The position numbers were made by a program, and so were the translations under genes. Shown here one piece after another: positions 28,417 through 36,636 of a stretch of DNA of 64,000 nt. Source of the DNA: Lentzea xinjiangensis (GTDB taxonomy: Bacteria; Actinomycetota; Actinomycetes; Mycobacteriales; Pseudonocardiaceae); NCBI RefSeq assembly GCF_900110955.1, contig NZ_FOFR01000024.1:62001-126000 (forward strand), in the 5' to 3' direction. Positions within the stretch are counted from its first letter, which is position 1; each line of letters opens with the position of its first letter. The notes beneath the pieces are model-generated. The model was not told the origin of the DNA, ran no database searches, and saw nothing but the letters and a program-made list of their open reading frames with translations.

Positions 28417-29176
28417 CGTCCACGCCCGGGGGTTGCGCTTCCACGTGCAACGGCTCGGGCCGGCGGACCGGCCGGTCGTGGTGTTCGTGCACGGCCTGGT
28501 GATGGACAACCTGTCGAGCTTCTACTACACCCTCGCCGCACCGCTGGCGCAGGCCGGCTTCGGCACCGTGCTGTTCGACCTGCGCGGGCACGGCCTGTCC
28601 GAACGGCCGCCCGCCGGGTACACGCCGGAGGAGAGCGCGCTCGACCTGATCGCCGTGCTCGACGCGATCGGGGTGACCGCGCCCGTTCACCTGGTGGGCA
28701 ACAGCTACGGCGGCGTGGTCGCGATGCACGCCGCGGTCGTGGCGCCCGAACGGGTCGGCGGTGTCGTGCTCGTCGAGTCCGCGGTCGGGGGAGTGGTCGG
28801 CGAGGCGTGGTTCGAGGACATCACGAACACGCTGACCGTCGCCGCCCTGGGGCTCGAGTTCGACCGCACGCAGGACCAGCTGATGGTGCTGGGGCAGCGC
28901 AAGGTCGCGAAGCTCGCGGTGAACGCCGACGCGTTGCTCAACGGCACCACGCTGATCGACGACCTCGGCTCCGCCGCGAAACTCGACCTCACCCAGGTGC
29001 GGTGCCCGGTGCTCGGCGTCTACGGCGCGGAGTCGGAGCTCATCGGCGCGGCGGCGGAGCTGCGCGAGCGGATCCCGTCCTGCCGGTTGCACGTGGTGCC
29101 CGGGCTGGGGCACACGGTGCTGCGCGAGGCCACGGCCGAGCTGCTCGGCGTGCTGCTGGACTGGTTGCCGTCATGA
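28409..29176 (+). CDS. Alpha/beta hydrolase (probable thioesterase/chain-release enzyme)
   Basis: 255 residues from GTG 28409, overlapping the ACP stop by 8 nt. Alpha/beta-hydrolase fold: oxyanion-hole segment FVHGL near residue 30, DLRGHGLS, nucleophile elbow GNSYGG with Ser99, and a C-terminal GLGHTVLRE with the probable catalytic His. No signal peptide, so cytosolic. Directly after the ACP, release of the chain from the carrier by hydrolysis is the natural suggestion; hydrolysis of another ester is possible. Confidence 0.85.
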   Translation: MSDVHARGLRFHVQRLGPADRPVVVFVHGLVMDNLSSFYYTLAAPLAQAGFGTVLFDLRGHGLSERPPAGYTPEESALDLIAVLDAIGVTAPVHLVGNSYGGVVAMHAAVVAPERVGGVVLVESAVGGVVGEAWFEDITNTLTVAALGLEFDRTQDQLMVLGQRKVAKLAVNADALLNGTTLIDDLGSAAKLDLTQVRCPVLGVYGAESELIGAAAELRERIPSCRLHVVPGLGHTVLREATAELLGVLLDWLPS

Positions 29177-30300
29177 GCCGGTTCCTGTTCGTGGTGCCGC
29201 CGCTGACCGGCCACGTCAACCCGACCGCCTCCGTGGGCGGCGAGCTGCTGGCGCGCGGGCACGACGTCGCGTGGGTCGGCCACCCCGGCACGCTCGCGCC
29301 CCTGCTGCCGGACGGCGCGCTGGTCTTCCCGGCGATCGACGACCGGCTGGAAGCCGAGATCCGCGCGAAGCGGCAGCGGTGGCTCGCGTTGCGCGGGATG
29401 GCGGTGCTCAAGTTCTTCTGGGAGGAGTTCCTCATCCCGCTCGGGCACGCGATGGTGCCGGGCACCCGGTTCGCGGTGCGGGGCTTCCAGCCGGACGTGG
29501 TCGTCGCCGACCAGCAGGCGCTGGCGGGACCGCTGGTGGCGAAGAACGCCGGCCTGCCGTGGGTGACCTCGGCCAGCACCTCCGCCGAGCTGGTCAACCC
29601 GCTCAGGACGATGCCCAGGGTCGACGCCTGGGTGCGCGGGCTGCTGCACGGCTTCGCGGGCGGTGACATCCGGTTCTCGGACCGGCTCGTGCTGGTCTAC
29701 AGCTCCAAGGCGCTCGTGACCGAGGAGGTCGGGGACGAGGTCGCGTTCGTCGGGCCGGCCCTGACCCACCGCGTCGAGCGGGTGGGCTTCCCGTGGGAGC
29801 GGCTGACCGGCGGGCGGCGGGTCCTCGTCTCCCTGGGCACGCTGAACGGCCCGGCGGGGGAACGGTTCCTCGGCCAGGTGCTCGACGCGGTCGCGGACCT
29901 CGACCTGCAGGTGGTCATGGTGGCGCCACCGCGGCCGGCGCCGCCGAACGTGCTGGTGCGACCGGCCGTGCCGCAGCTCGCGCTGATGCCGCACCTGGAC
30001 GCCGTCGTCACGCACGGCGGCCACAACACGGTGTGCGAGGCGCTGGCCCACGGGCTGCCGCTGGTCGTCGCACCGATCCGCGACGACCAGCCCACGGTGG
30101 CCGCCCAGGTGGTGGCGGCCGGGGCCGGCGTGCGGCTGACCTACTCGCGGGCGCGTGCCGCGGAGGTGCGGAGCGCACTGGAGTCCGTGCTGGACGAGCC
30201 GGAGTACGCGGCCGCGGCGGAGCTGGTGCGGGAGTCGTTCTCGGCGGCGGGCGGCGCGGGTGCCGCGGCCGACCTACTGGAGAAGGTGGTGGCCGGGTGA
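29173..30300 (+). CDS. UGT/MGT-type glycosyltransferase (GT1-like)
   Basis: 375 residues; ATG 29173 overlaps the preceding TGA by 4 nt (ATGA). GT-B fold: N-terminal VVPPLTGHVNPTASVGGELLARGH is the acceptor-domain start of macrolide-type glycosyltransferases. The C-terminal nucleotide-sugar signature is HGGHNTVCEALAHGLPLV starting at His281, followed by DDQPTVAAQVV. It should attach a sugar from an NDP-sugar to the lipid/polyketide made by the operon. No nucleotide-sugar biosynthesis genes follow, so the donor may come from primary metabolism. Confidence 0.9.
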   Translation: MSRFLFVVPPLTGHVNPTASVGGELLARGHDVAWVGHPGTLAPLLPDGALVFPAIDDRLEAEIRAKRQRWLALRGMAVLKFFWEEFLIPLGHAMVPGTRFAVRGFQPDVVVADQQALAGPLVAKNAGLPWVTSASTSAELVNPLRTMPRVDAWVRGLLHGFAGGDIRFSDRLVLVYSSKALVTEEVGDEVAFVGPALTHRVERVGFPWERLTGGRRVLVSLGTLNGPAGERFLGQVLDAVADLDLQVVMVAPPRPAPPNVLVRPAVPQLALMPHLDAVVTHGGHNTVCEALAHGLPLVVAPIRDDQPTVAAQVVAAGAGVRLTYSRARAAEVRSALESVLDEPEYAAAAELVRESFSAAGGAGAAADLLEKVVAG

Positions 30301-32051
30301 CGCTCGCCGGAATGATCATCTCGGGACTGGTGGTGCTGGTCGTCCTGCTGGACGTCCTGCGCCTGCGTTCCCGCGCGGCCGGGCTGCGGGTGCTCGCGCC
30401 GGGCGCGGGCGAACACGCGCTGCTCACCGCGACCGGGGTGCGTCCACGGGGCTCGTGGGAGACCGACGACGACCTCGTGGACCTGGTACCGCCCGACCTT
30501 CCGGTGGTGGCCGCGCTGGACCTGCTCGGCGCGGTCGACCCGGCCCGGTACCGCGACGACCGGTGGGCGCGCGGGGTCAGCGCCGCGCAGGCCGTGCTGG
30601 TGCGCGAGGAGTACCGCGAGGACGTCGACCCGGACGACCCGACCGAGTTCGTCGCGTTCGTGCGGCGGGTCAAGGACCACGTGCACGCGCGGGCCGGCAT
30701 CGCGGTCGCGCCGGGCCTCGAGGCCGGGCCGCACGACCTCGGCTACCGCGCGGCGACGTTGCGCCAGCTCGGCAAGCGGCCGTCGCTGTGGATCGCCGGC
30801 TCGGTCATCGGGTACGCGACCGTGGTGGCCGCCCTGGTCCTGGACTGGCGGTCGGGGCTCGTCGCGCTGGCCGCGTACTGGGCGCACCCGCTGCTGGTGT
30901 TCGCCGGAACGCCGCTGCGACCGCGCGACCTGTGGGTGCCGCGGCCGCTGCGCACGCCCTTCCTGTGGTTCGCCACGGCCGGGGGCAGGAAGTCCACGGC
31001 CGAACGTCGCCAGGCCCGGCACCTGGAGCAGGCCGCGCCCTGGTACGAGCAGAACCGCGGCCGCGACTTCCACGAGGACCGGCGCGAGACCTGCCCCTCC
31101 TGCGGCGGCTCCGACCTCCGGCGGTGGGTGACTGCCACGGACCTGGTGCAGCGCAAGCCCGGCACGTTCACGATGGACCGCTGCGTCCGATGTGGACACG
31201 TCTGGCAGAACCCGCGGCTGTCCGAGGAAGGTCTCGGCTTCTACTACCGCGACTTCTACGACGGTCTCGGCGAGACGTCGGCGGAGGCGGTGTTCTCCGG
31301 CAAGACCGAGCCGTACTACGGCCGGGCGCGCATGGTCGAGCCGTTCACGACACCCCGGCGGTGGCTCGACGTCGGCTCCGGCCACGCGCACTTCTGCCTG
31401 GGCGCCAAGGAGGTGCTGCCGGCGACGGTGTTCGACGGGCTCGACCAGGGCGCGGCCATCGAGGACGCGGCCAGGCTCGGGCGGATCGAGCGGGCCTACC
31501 GGGGCAGCTTCAAGGACTTCGCGGGCGAGCTCAGGGGCCGCTACGACGTGATCAGCATGCACCACTACCTCGAGCACGTGCGCGACCCGTGGGAGGAGCT
31601 CGACATCGCGGCGGACGTGCTGCCCGACGGCGGGTACCTGCTGATCGAGCTGCCGGACCCGGAGTGGCGGCTCGGGCGGCTGTTCGGTCGGTACTGGATG
31701 CCGTGGTTCCAGCCGCAGCACCAGCACATGATGCCGATCGGCAACCTGGAGTCCGCCCTCGCCGAGCGCGGACTGACCACAGTGGCCACCGAACGCGCGA
31801 AAGCCCACCTCTGCAACGACTTCACGCTCGCGCTGCTGCTGTTCCTCGGCAACGTCGCGCCGCGCACGCCCGCGCCGTGGCGCCCGGAGCGGGTCCGGCT
31901 GCGCAGGACCCGCAGCTTCCTGGTGTGGTCGCTGGGCATCCCGGCGTTCTTCGTCGCCGTGGCGCTGGACCAGACCGTGAACCGGTTCCTGGCGCGCCGC
32001 ACCGGCACCGGCAACGCCTACCGGCTCCTGGCCAGGAAGACGTCGTCATGA
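30297..32051 (+). CDS. Membrane-associated zinc-ribbon SAM methyltransferase
   Basis: 584 residues from GTG 30297 (GTGA overlap with the previous stop; ATG 30312 is an alternative). A hydrophobic helix at the very N-terminus and one or two more around residues 160-205 suggest membrane attachment; a further hydrophobic stretch lies near the C-terminus. Then come a zinc-ribbon with Cys266/Cys269 and Cys296/Cys299, and a class I methyltransferase with the SAM loop LDVGSGHA near residue 359. The ribbon-plus-methyltransferase part resembles sugar/polyketide C-methyltransferases such as TylC3-type enzymes. The hydrophilic N-terminal ~150 residues are unfamiliar to me. A tailoring role on the membrane-located glycolipid product is inferred. 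Confidence 0.8.
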   Translation: MTLAGMIISGLVVLVVLLDVLRLRSRAAGLRVLAPGAGEHALLTATGVRPRGSWETDDDLVDLVPPDLPVVAALDLLGAVDPARYRDDRWARGVSAAQAVLVREEYREDVDPDDPTEFVAFVRRVKDHVHARAGIAVAPGLEAGPHDLGYRAATLRQLGKRPSLWIAGSVIGYATVVAALVLDWRSGLVALAAYWAHPLLVFAGTPLRPRDLWVPRPLRTPFLWFATAGGRKSTAERRQARHLEQAAPWYEQNRGRDFHEDRRETCPSCGGSDLRRWVTATDLVQRKPGTFTMDRCVRCGHVWQNPRLSEEGLGFYYRDFYDGLGETSAEAVFSGKTEPYYGRARMVEPFTTPRRWLDVGSGHAHFCLGAKEVLPATVFDGLDQGAAIEDAARLGRIERAYRGSFKDFAGELRGRYDVISMHHYLEHVRDPWEELDIAADVLPDGGYLLIELPDPEWRLGRLFGRYWMPWFQPQHQHMMPIGNLESALAERGLTTVATERAKAHLCNDFTLALLLFLGNVAPRTPAPWRPERVRLRRTRSFLVWSLGIPAFFVAVALDQTVNRFLARRTGTGNAYRLLARKTSS

Positions 32052-32824
32052 CCGACATCGCGGACCGGCCGGAGATCGCGCCGGAGCTGAGGCTGGTGCC
32101 GCACGCGTTCCGGCGCACCTTCGGCCGGCCCGCCGAGGGCGTCTGGTACGCGCCGGGGGTGCTGAACCTGCTCGGCGGCGCGGTGCGGGTGCCCGCCAAG
32201 TGGGGCGCGATCGTGGCGGGCGACCGGCGTGACGACGGCCGGCTCGAGCTGGTGTCGGTGAACCGGCCCGCCGAACGCGCCGTGCTGCCCTCGGACGAGC
32301 TCCCGCCGTGGGCGGCTCCGGTGGCCGGCAGCTCCGGCGGCGCCACGCTGATGTGCAGCGTCGACCTGCCGCGGGGCAGCGGCCTGTCCGCGGGGGAGGC
32401 ACTGCGCACCGCTGTCGCGCTGGCGCTGCGGGACCTCGCGGGCGAGCGGTTCGACGAGCCGCCCGCGGTGGACCTCGACCTGCCCGGCCGGCGGCTGCTG
32501 GTGGTCGACACGCGGATCCGGCGCGCCGAGCCGCAGCGGGAACGCCCGTTCACCCCGGGGACCGGTGATCTCGGCGAGGAGCTGACGGCGTACCACCACG
32601 CCCAGGACCCGGATCCCGAGCAGGACGCGGTGGTGCGCGCGGCGCTCGCCGCCGGGGCGCACGGCGCGAGCACGCTGGTCGACCCGCCGGGCAGGCCCGC
32701 TGTCGCTCTCGTCGACGCCGACCTGGTCCCGGCGGTGAAGAAGGCGATCACGAGGGCGGTGGAGGTCCCTCCCCGCTACCTCACGATTGTCCCCCGTCCC
32801 CTCGGCGGCTTCGGCGTCGCCTAG
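32048..32824 (+). CDS. Short galactokinase-like (GHMP superfamily) protein
   Basis: 258 residues; ATG 32048 overlaps the preceding stop by 4 nt. The start resembles galactokinase (FRRTFGRP, then APGVLNLLGG in place of APGRVNLIGEHTDY), and a glycine-rich loop LPRGSGLSAGEALR matches the GHMP ATP-binding motif PxGxGLSSSAA. A normal galactokinase is about 380 residues, so this protein is shortened, and the sugar-binding GEHTDY block is missing. It may phosphorylate a sugar or lipid alcohol, or be a non-catalytic relative. It is the last gene of the operon; its TAG shares three bases with the stop of the convergent GH3 gene (CTAG at 32821-32824). Confidence 0.7.
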   Translation: MTDIADRPEIAPELRLVPHAFRRTFGRPAEGVWYAPGVLNLLGGAVRVPAKWGAIVAGDRRDDGRLELVSVNRPAERAVLPSDELPPWAAPVAGSSGGATLMCSVDLPRGSGLSAGEALRTAVALALRDLAGERFDEPPAVDLDLPGRRLLVVDTRIRRAEPQRERPFTPGTGDLGEELTAYHHAQDPDPEQDAVVRAALAAGAHGASTLVDPPGRPAVALVDADLVPAVKKAITRAVEVPPRYLTIVPRPLGGFGVA

Positions 32825-35061
32825 AACTGCGGCTTGACCGTGAACTCCGCCCGGCGGAGGTCCTTCGAGCTCGGACCCACCAGGAGGACGAACTCGCCCG
32901 GCTCGACCACCCGGTTGCCGGCGGCGTCGACGATCGTGCAGGCGGCGACCGGGAGCTCCAGGGCGACCTCGACCGTCTCGCCCGGCGCCAGGTCGACCTG
33001 CCTGAACGTCTTGAGCTCCTTGTCCGCCCAGCTCACCGACGTGACGGCGTCGCTGACGTAGACCTGCACGGTCTCGCGCGCGGGCCGGGAGCCGGTGTTG
33101 GTCAGCGAGATGCACGCCTTGACGGTCTCGTCCGGGCGCAGCACCGCCGTCTCCACGTGCAGGTCGCCGTACTCGACGGTGGTGTACGACAGGCCCTCGC
33201 CGAACGCGAACGCCGGCTCCTGCGTGAGGTCGGCGTAGCGCGTGCCGTGCTGACCGCGGATCTGGTTGTAGTAGGTCGGCTGCTGGCCGGCGTGCGCCGC
33301 GAACGAGATCGGCAGCCGGCCGCTGGGCTCGACCAGGCCGTGCAGCACCTCGGCGATCGCGCGGCCGCCCTGCATGCCGGGGTTGGCGACCCACAGCAGC
33401 GCGGCGGCGTTGCGGGCCGACTCGGGCAGCACCAGCGGCTTGGAGGCGAGCAGCACGACGACCAGGGGCTTGCCGGTCGCGGCGAGCGCGTCCAGCAGGG
33501 CGATCTGGCCGCCGATCAGGTCGAGCGTGGCGGTGGAACGGCCCTCGCCGACCAGCTCGATGCGGTCGCCGACGACGGCCACCACGTAGTCGGCCGCCTC
33601 GGCCGCCGCGACGGCCTCGGCGATCAGGTCCGCGTCCGGCGGGCACGGCCGCACGATGGGCGGGCGCGGCTGGCCGTCCGGGAACGTGTCCCCGGCGGGG
33701 TCCGGCTCCAGCGTGAGGATGTCCGCGCCGCGCGCGTACGTGACCTCCTGCGACGACAGCTCGCGCAGGCCGTCGAGGACCGTGGTGATCATCTCGCGGG
33801 GGTGGCCGTTCGGCAGCCAGTCGGCCTGGCCGGACGAGCCGGCCCAGTCGCCGAGCTGGGTCTGGGCGTCGTCGGCGAGCGGGCCGACGACGGCGATCCG
33901 GCCCTCCGCCTTGCTGAACGGCAGCACGCCGTCGTTGCGCAGCAGCACCAGCGAACGGCGCGCGACCTGCAGGTTCAACGCCACGTGGTCGTCGTGGTTG
34001 ATCATCACGCGCTGGCGCTCGGCGTCGGGCCTGCGCGGGTTCTCGAACAGGCCCAGGTCGAACTTGAGCGTCAGGATCCGGGTGACGGCGCGGTCGAGGT
34101 CGGACTCGGCCAGCAGGCCGTCCTCGACGGCCTGCAGAGCGCCCTCGAAGAACTGCGGGGTCGTCATGATCATGTCGTTGCCGGCCTTGACGGCGGCCGC
34201 GGCGGCGTGGGCGTAGTCGGGCTGCAGCTTCTGCTCCCAGACCATCCGCCCGACGTTGTCCCAGTCGGTGATCAGGGTGCCCCGGTAGCCCCACTCGCCG
34301 CGCAGGACCTCGTCGAGCAGCCACGAGTTGACCGTGATCGGGACGCCGTCGGTCGACTGGTAGCCGAGCATGAACGTCGCGCAGCCCTCGCGGGCGACCC
34401 GTTCGAACGGCGGCAGGAACCACGACCGCAGCTTGCGCCGCGACAGGTCGGCCTCGCTCGCGTCCCGGCCGCCCTGGGTCTCCGAGTAGCCGGCGAAGTG
34501 CTTGGCGGTCGCGAGGATCGCCGTCTCGTCGGCGAGGCCGTCGCCCTGGTAGCCGCGGACCATGGCCGCCGCGAGCTCACCGATCAGCACCGGGTCCTCG
34601 CCGAACGTCTCGTCGACGCGGCCCCAGCGCAGGTCGCGCGCGATGCACAGCACCGGGGAGAACGTCCAGTGCACGCCGGTCGCCGAGGCCTCCACCGCCG
34701 TGACCCGCGCGACCTGCTCGACGAGGTCCGGGTCCCAGGTGGCGGCCATGCCGAGCTGGGTGGGGAAGATCGTGGAGCCTTCGTAGAACGAGTGGCCGTG
34801 GATGCAGTCCTCGGCGATGAGCAGTGGCACCCTGAGCCGCGTCTGCGTGGTGAGGTCCTGCGCGCGCAGCACACGCTCGGGCGAAGTGTGCAGGATCGAG
34901 CCGACGTGCTTGCGCAGCACGTGGTCGTCCAGGTCCTCCCTCGAGTCCAGCTGCATCATCTGCCCGACCTTCTCGGGCAGTGTCATGCGGGCCAGGAGGT
35001 CGGCGACCCGCTCCGGGGTGGGCAGCGTGGAGTCGAGGTAGGGCACGTCGTCGCGATCCAT
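32821..35061 (-). CDS. Glycoside hydrolase family 3 beta-glucosidase/beta-xylosidase
   Basis: 746 residues from ATG 35061. GH3 layout: (beta/alpha)8 domain with the KHFAGYSETQGGRD segment and the nucleophile Asp266 in LITDWDNVG; an (alpha/beta)6 domain (VLLRNDGVLPF); and a C-terminal fibronectin-III-like domain (GEGLSYTTVEYGDL onward). No signal peptide, so it should act on imported oligosaccharides in the cytoplasm. The CebR/CelR-like operator 38 bp before the start suggests induction by cello-oligosaccharides. It is convergent with the lipid operon and looks like ordinary sugar catabolism. Confidence 0.93.
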   Translation of the reverse strand: MDRDDVPYLDSTLPTPERVADLLARMTLPEKVGQMMQLDSREDLDDHVLRKHVGSILHTSPERVLRAQDLTTQTRLRVPLLIAEDCIHGHSFYEGSTIFPTQLGMAATWDPDLVEQVARVTAVEASATGVHWTFSPVLCIARDLRWGRVDETFGEDPVLIGELAAAMVRGYQGDGLADETAILATAKHFAGYSETQGGRDASEADLSRRKLRSWFLPPFERVAREGCATFMLGYQSTDGVPITVNSWLLDEVLRGEWGYRGTLITDWDNVGRMVWEQKLQPDYAHAAAAAVKAGNDMIMTTPQFFEGALQAVEDGLLAESDLDRAVTRILTLKFDLGLFENPRRPDAERQRVMINHDDHVALNLQVARRSLVLLRNDGVLPFSKAEGRIAVVGPLADDAQTQLGDWAGSSGQADWLPNGHPREMITTVLDGLRELSSQEVTYARGADILTLEPDPAGDTFPDGQPRPPIVRPCPPDADLIAEAVAAAEAADYVVAVVGDRIELVGEGRSTATLDLIGGQIALLDALAATGKPLVVVLLASKPLVLPESARNAAALLWVANPGMQGGRAIAEVLHGLVEPSGRLPISFAAHAGQQPTYYNQIRGQHGTRYADLTQEPAFAFGEGLSYTTVEYGDLHVETAVLRPDETVKACISLTNTGSRPARETVQVYVSDAVTSVSWADKELKTFRQVDLAPGETVEVALELPVAACTIVDAAGNRVVEPGEFVLLVGPSSKDLRRAEFTVKPQF

Positions 35062-35098
35062 GTGGTCTCCGAGAGGGCTCGTGCGGCGGCAGCGTCTA

Positions 35099-35112
35099 TG
35101 GGAGCGCTCTCA
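35099..35112 (-). promoter_or_regulatory. CebR/CelR-type operator
   Basis: TGGGAGCGCTCTCA differs at one base from TGGGAGCGCTCCCA, the known operator of the LacI-family cellulose regulators CebR (Streptomyces) and CelR (Thermobifida). It lies 37 bp before the GH3 start codon. Binding is inferred from the match. Confidence 0.75.
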
Positions 35113-35140
35113 CAGTTCATAGCTGAAACCGGTACCGGGC

Positions 35141-35152
35141 GAAACCGGTTTC
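35141..35152 (-). promoter_or_regulatory. Second palindrome upstream of the GH3 gene
   Basis: GAAACCGGTTTC is a perfect 12-bp palindrome with the central CG typical of LacI-family operators, 80 bp before the GH3 start. The half-site GAAACCGGT recurs at 35125-35133. It may bind a second LacI-type regulator. The rest of 35062-35287 holds no gene. Confidence 0.45.
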
Positions 35153-35287
35153 GGGATTTCCGGTACAAACGAATCGGTTGAGACACCCGAACGTGATAAA
35201 CCGGCTGCCCCGTTCGGACAGCCGGTTCCGGTGTGCGGTCCAGGCGTCACGCCGCGCGATCGTCGTGCGGCGCGGAGGCGGCGGCGT

Positions 35288-35791
35288 TCAGCGGCCGGCC
35301 TTGCCCCCGTCCGGTGCGATGGCGAACCAGCGGTTGTCGGTGCCGTGCCCGGTGGCGTCGCCCGCCACCTCGTCGTCGACGTACCGGTAGACCGGCTTGC
35401 CGCCGATCGTGACCTGCTCCAGCCCGTCCGGCCGCCGCACCGTGCCGAGCAGCTCCGGGGCGAGCTCCGGCGCCTCGATCTCGCCGCCCTTGGCGAGCAA
35501 CGGCGCCCACACCAGCGTGCACTCCGGTTCGAGGCAGGTCGACGCTGGCGGGTCGGTGCCGTCCTGGGTGGTGAAGTAGAGCGTGTAGTGGTCGCGGTCG
35601 GCGACCACGGGACCGACGGCGGGGGACTGCTCCACCCGCAGCGTCGCGATGTCACCCGGCAGCACCTGGACCGGGCCCGCGACCGGCCCGGCCGCGGCTT
35701 CGGGTTCCTCCGGCGCGGCGGTCTCCTCCGGCGGTGCGGAACACGCCCCGAGGCAGACGGCCAGTGCGACGACGGCGGCGAATCGGATCAC
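35288..35791 (-). CDS. Secreted lipoprotein with Lipoprotein_15-type repeats
   Basis: 167 residues. Signal peptide with lipobox LGAC, lipidated Cys17, then a Pro/Glu/Ala-rich linker. The mature part has the pattern of the 'secreted repeat of unknown function' family: LYFTTQDGTDPPASTC...C.VWAPLLAKGG and later VTIGGKPVYRY with DNRWFAIAPDGG. Such proteins sit on the outer face of the membrane; their function is unknown. Divergent from the TetR gene at 35903, with 111 bp between. Confidence 0.85.
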   Translation of the reverse strand: MIRFAAVVALAVCLGACSAPPEETAAPEEPEAAAGPVAGPVQVLPGDIATLRVEQSPAVGPVVADRDHYTLYFTTQDGTDPPASTCLEPECTLVWAPLLAKGGEIEAPELAPELLGTVRRPDGLEQVTIGGKPVYRYVDDEVAGDATGHGTDNRWFAIAPDGGKAGR

Positions 35792-35876
35792 GACCGGGAC
35801 TACGGACGGTGGGCCCTGTCCGGTTCAGCGGGCGTCGTGGTGATCGGCATGGCCACCGGCCGCCGCCAGGACGGTG

Positions 35877-35888
35877 ACAAGATCTTGT
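35877..35888 (+). promoter_or_regulatory. Palindromic operator candidate before the TetR gene
   Basis: ACAAGATCTTGT is a perfect 12-bp palindrome ending 14 bp before the TetR ATG at 35903, in the short gap shared with the divergent lipoprotein gene. TetR regulators usually bind such sites next to their own gene, so autoregulation and control of the lipoprotein are both possible. Confidence 0.6.
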
Positions 35889-35902
35889 ATAGGTTCTGTC
35901 GC

Positions 35903-36571
35903 ATGAGCGAGGTGCGGGACCGGATCCTGGCCGCGGCGACCGAGCTGGTCGACAAGGCGGGCGTGGAAGGCGCGTCGATCCGTGACGTGTGCGCGGCGGC
36001 GAACGTGACACCACCGACGGTCTACCACCACTTCGGCGACAAGAAGGGCCTGCTCGACGCCGTCGTCGCGGTGGGGTTCGACCGGTACCTGCGGGAGAAG
36101 CGCGACCGGTCGCCGTCCGCCGACCCCGTCGAGGACCTGCGCCGCGGCTGGGACGGTCACGTCGAGTTCGGCCTGCGCAATCCGGCCCTCTACGGCCTGA
36201 TGTACGGCGGTGCGCGGACGACCCAGCACCCCGCATCGCTGGAGGGCGAACGAATCCTGCGCCGGATCGTCACCCGGATCGGCGAGGCCGGACTGCTCAC
36301 GATGCCGGTGGACGACGCCGTGCGCACCATCCACGCGGCCTCGGTCGGCACCACGATCCTGCTGATCGCGAACCCCGGCCTGGTGGAGCTGTCGGAGCGG
36401 ACCAGGGAGGCGGTGTTCGGGTCGGTGCTCGTCGCGCAGGCCGGCGAGGCGGGCCTGGCGTCGGCGGCTCGCGTGCTGCTGGCGCAGGTGGCGCGCTCGG
36501 ACGTGCCGCTGACGCCGGGGGAGCTCGGGCTCCTCCGGGAGCTGCTGGCCCGGCTCGCCGACGGGGCGTAG
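35903..36571 (+). CDS. TetR/AcrR-family transcriptional regulator
   Basis: 222 residues from ATG 35903, chosen because the HTH follows at once and the operator-like palindrome lies just upstream. The N-terminal HTH reads ATELVDKAGVEGASIRDV, AAANVTPPTVYHHFGDKKGLL, a clear TetR pattern (residues ~8-50). The C-terminal ligand domain is helical (FGLRNPALYGLMYGG and following) and resembles TetR_C domains with unknown ligands. Longer frames upstream overlap the lipoprotein gene and were rejected. Confidence 0.92.
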   Translation: MSEVRDRILAAATELVDKAGVEGASIRDVCAAANVTPPTVYHHFGDKKGLLDAVVAVGFDRYLREKRDRSPSADPVEDLRRGWDGHVEFGLRNPALYGLMYGGARTTQHPASLEGERILRRIVTRIGEAGLLTMPVDDAVRTIHAASVGTTILLIANPGLVELSERTREAVFGSVLVAQAGEAGLASAARVLLAQVARSDVPLTPGELGLLRELLARLADGA

Positions 36572-36636
36572 ACCGCTCCCACCTCAGGAAGACCAGCTCG
36601 CTCGCGGCGCTGTCCGGCGGCCTCGTGGTGGTGCTG

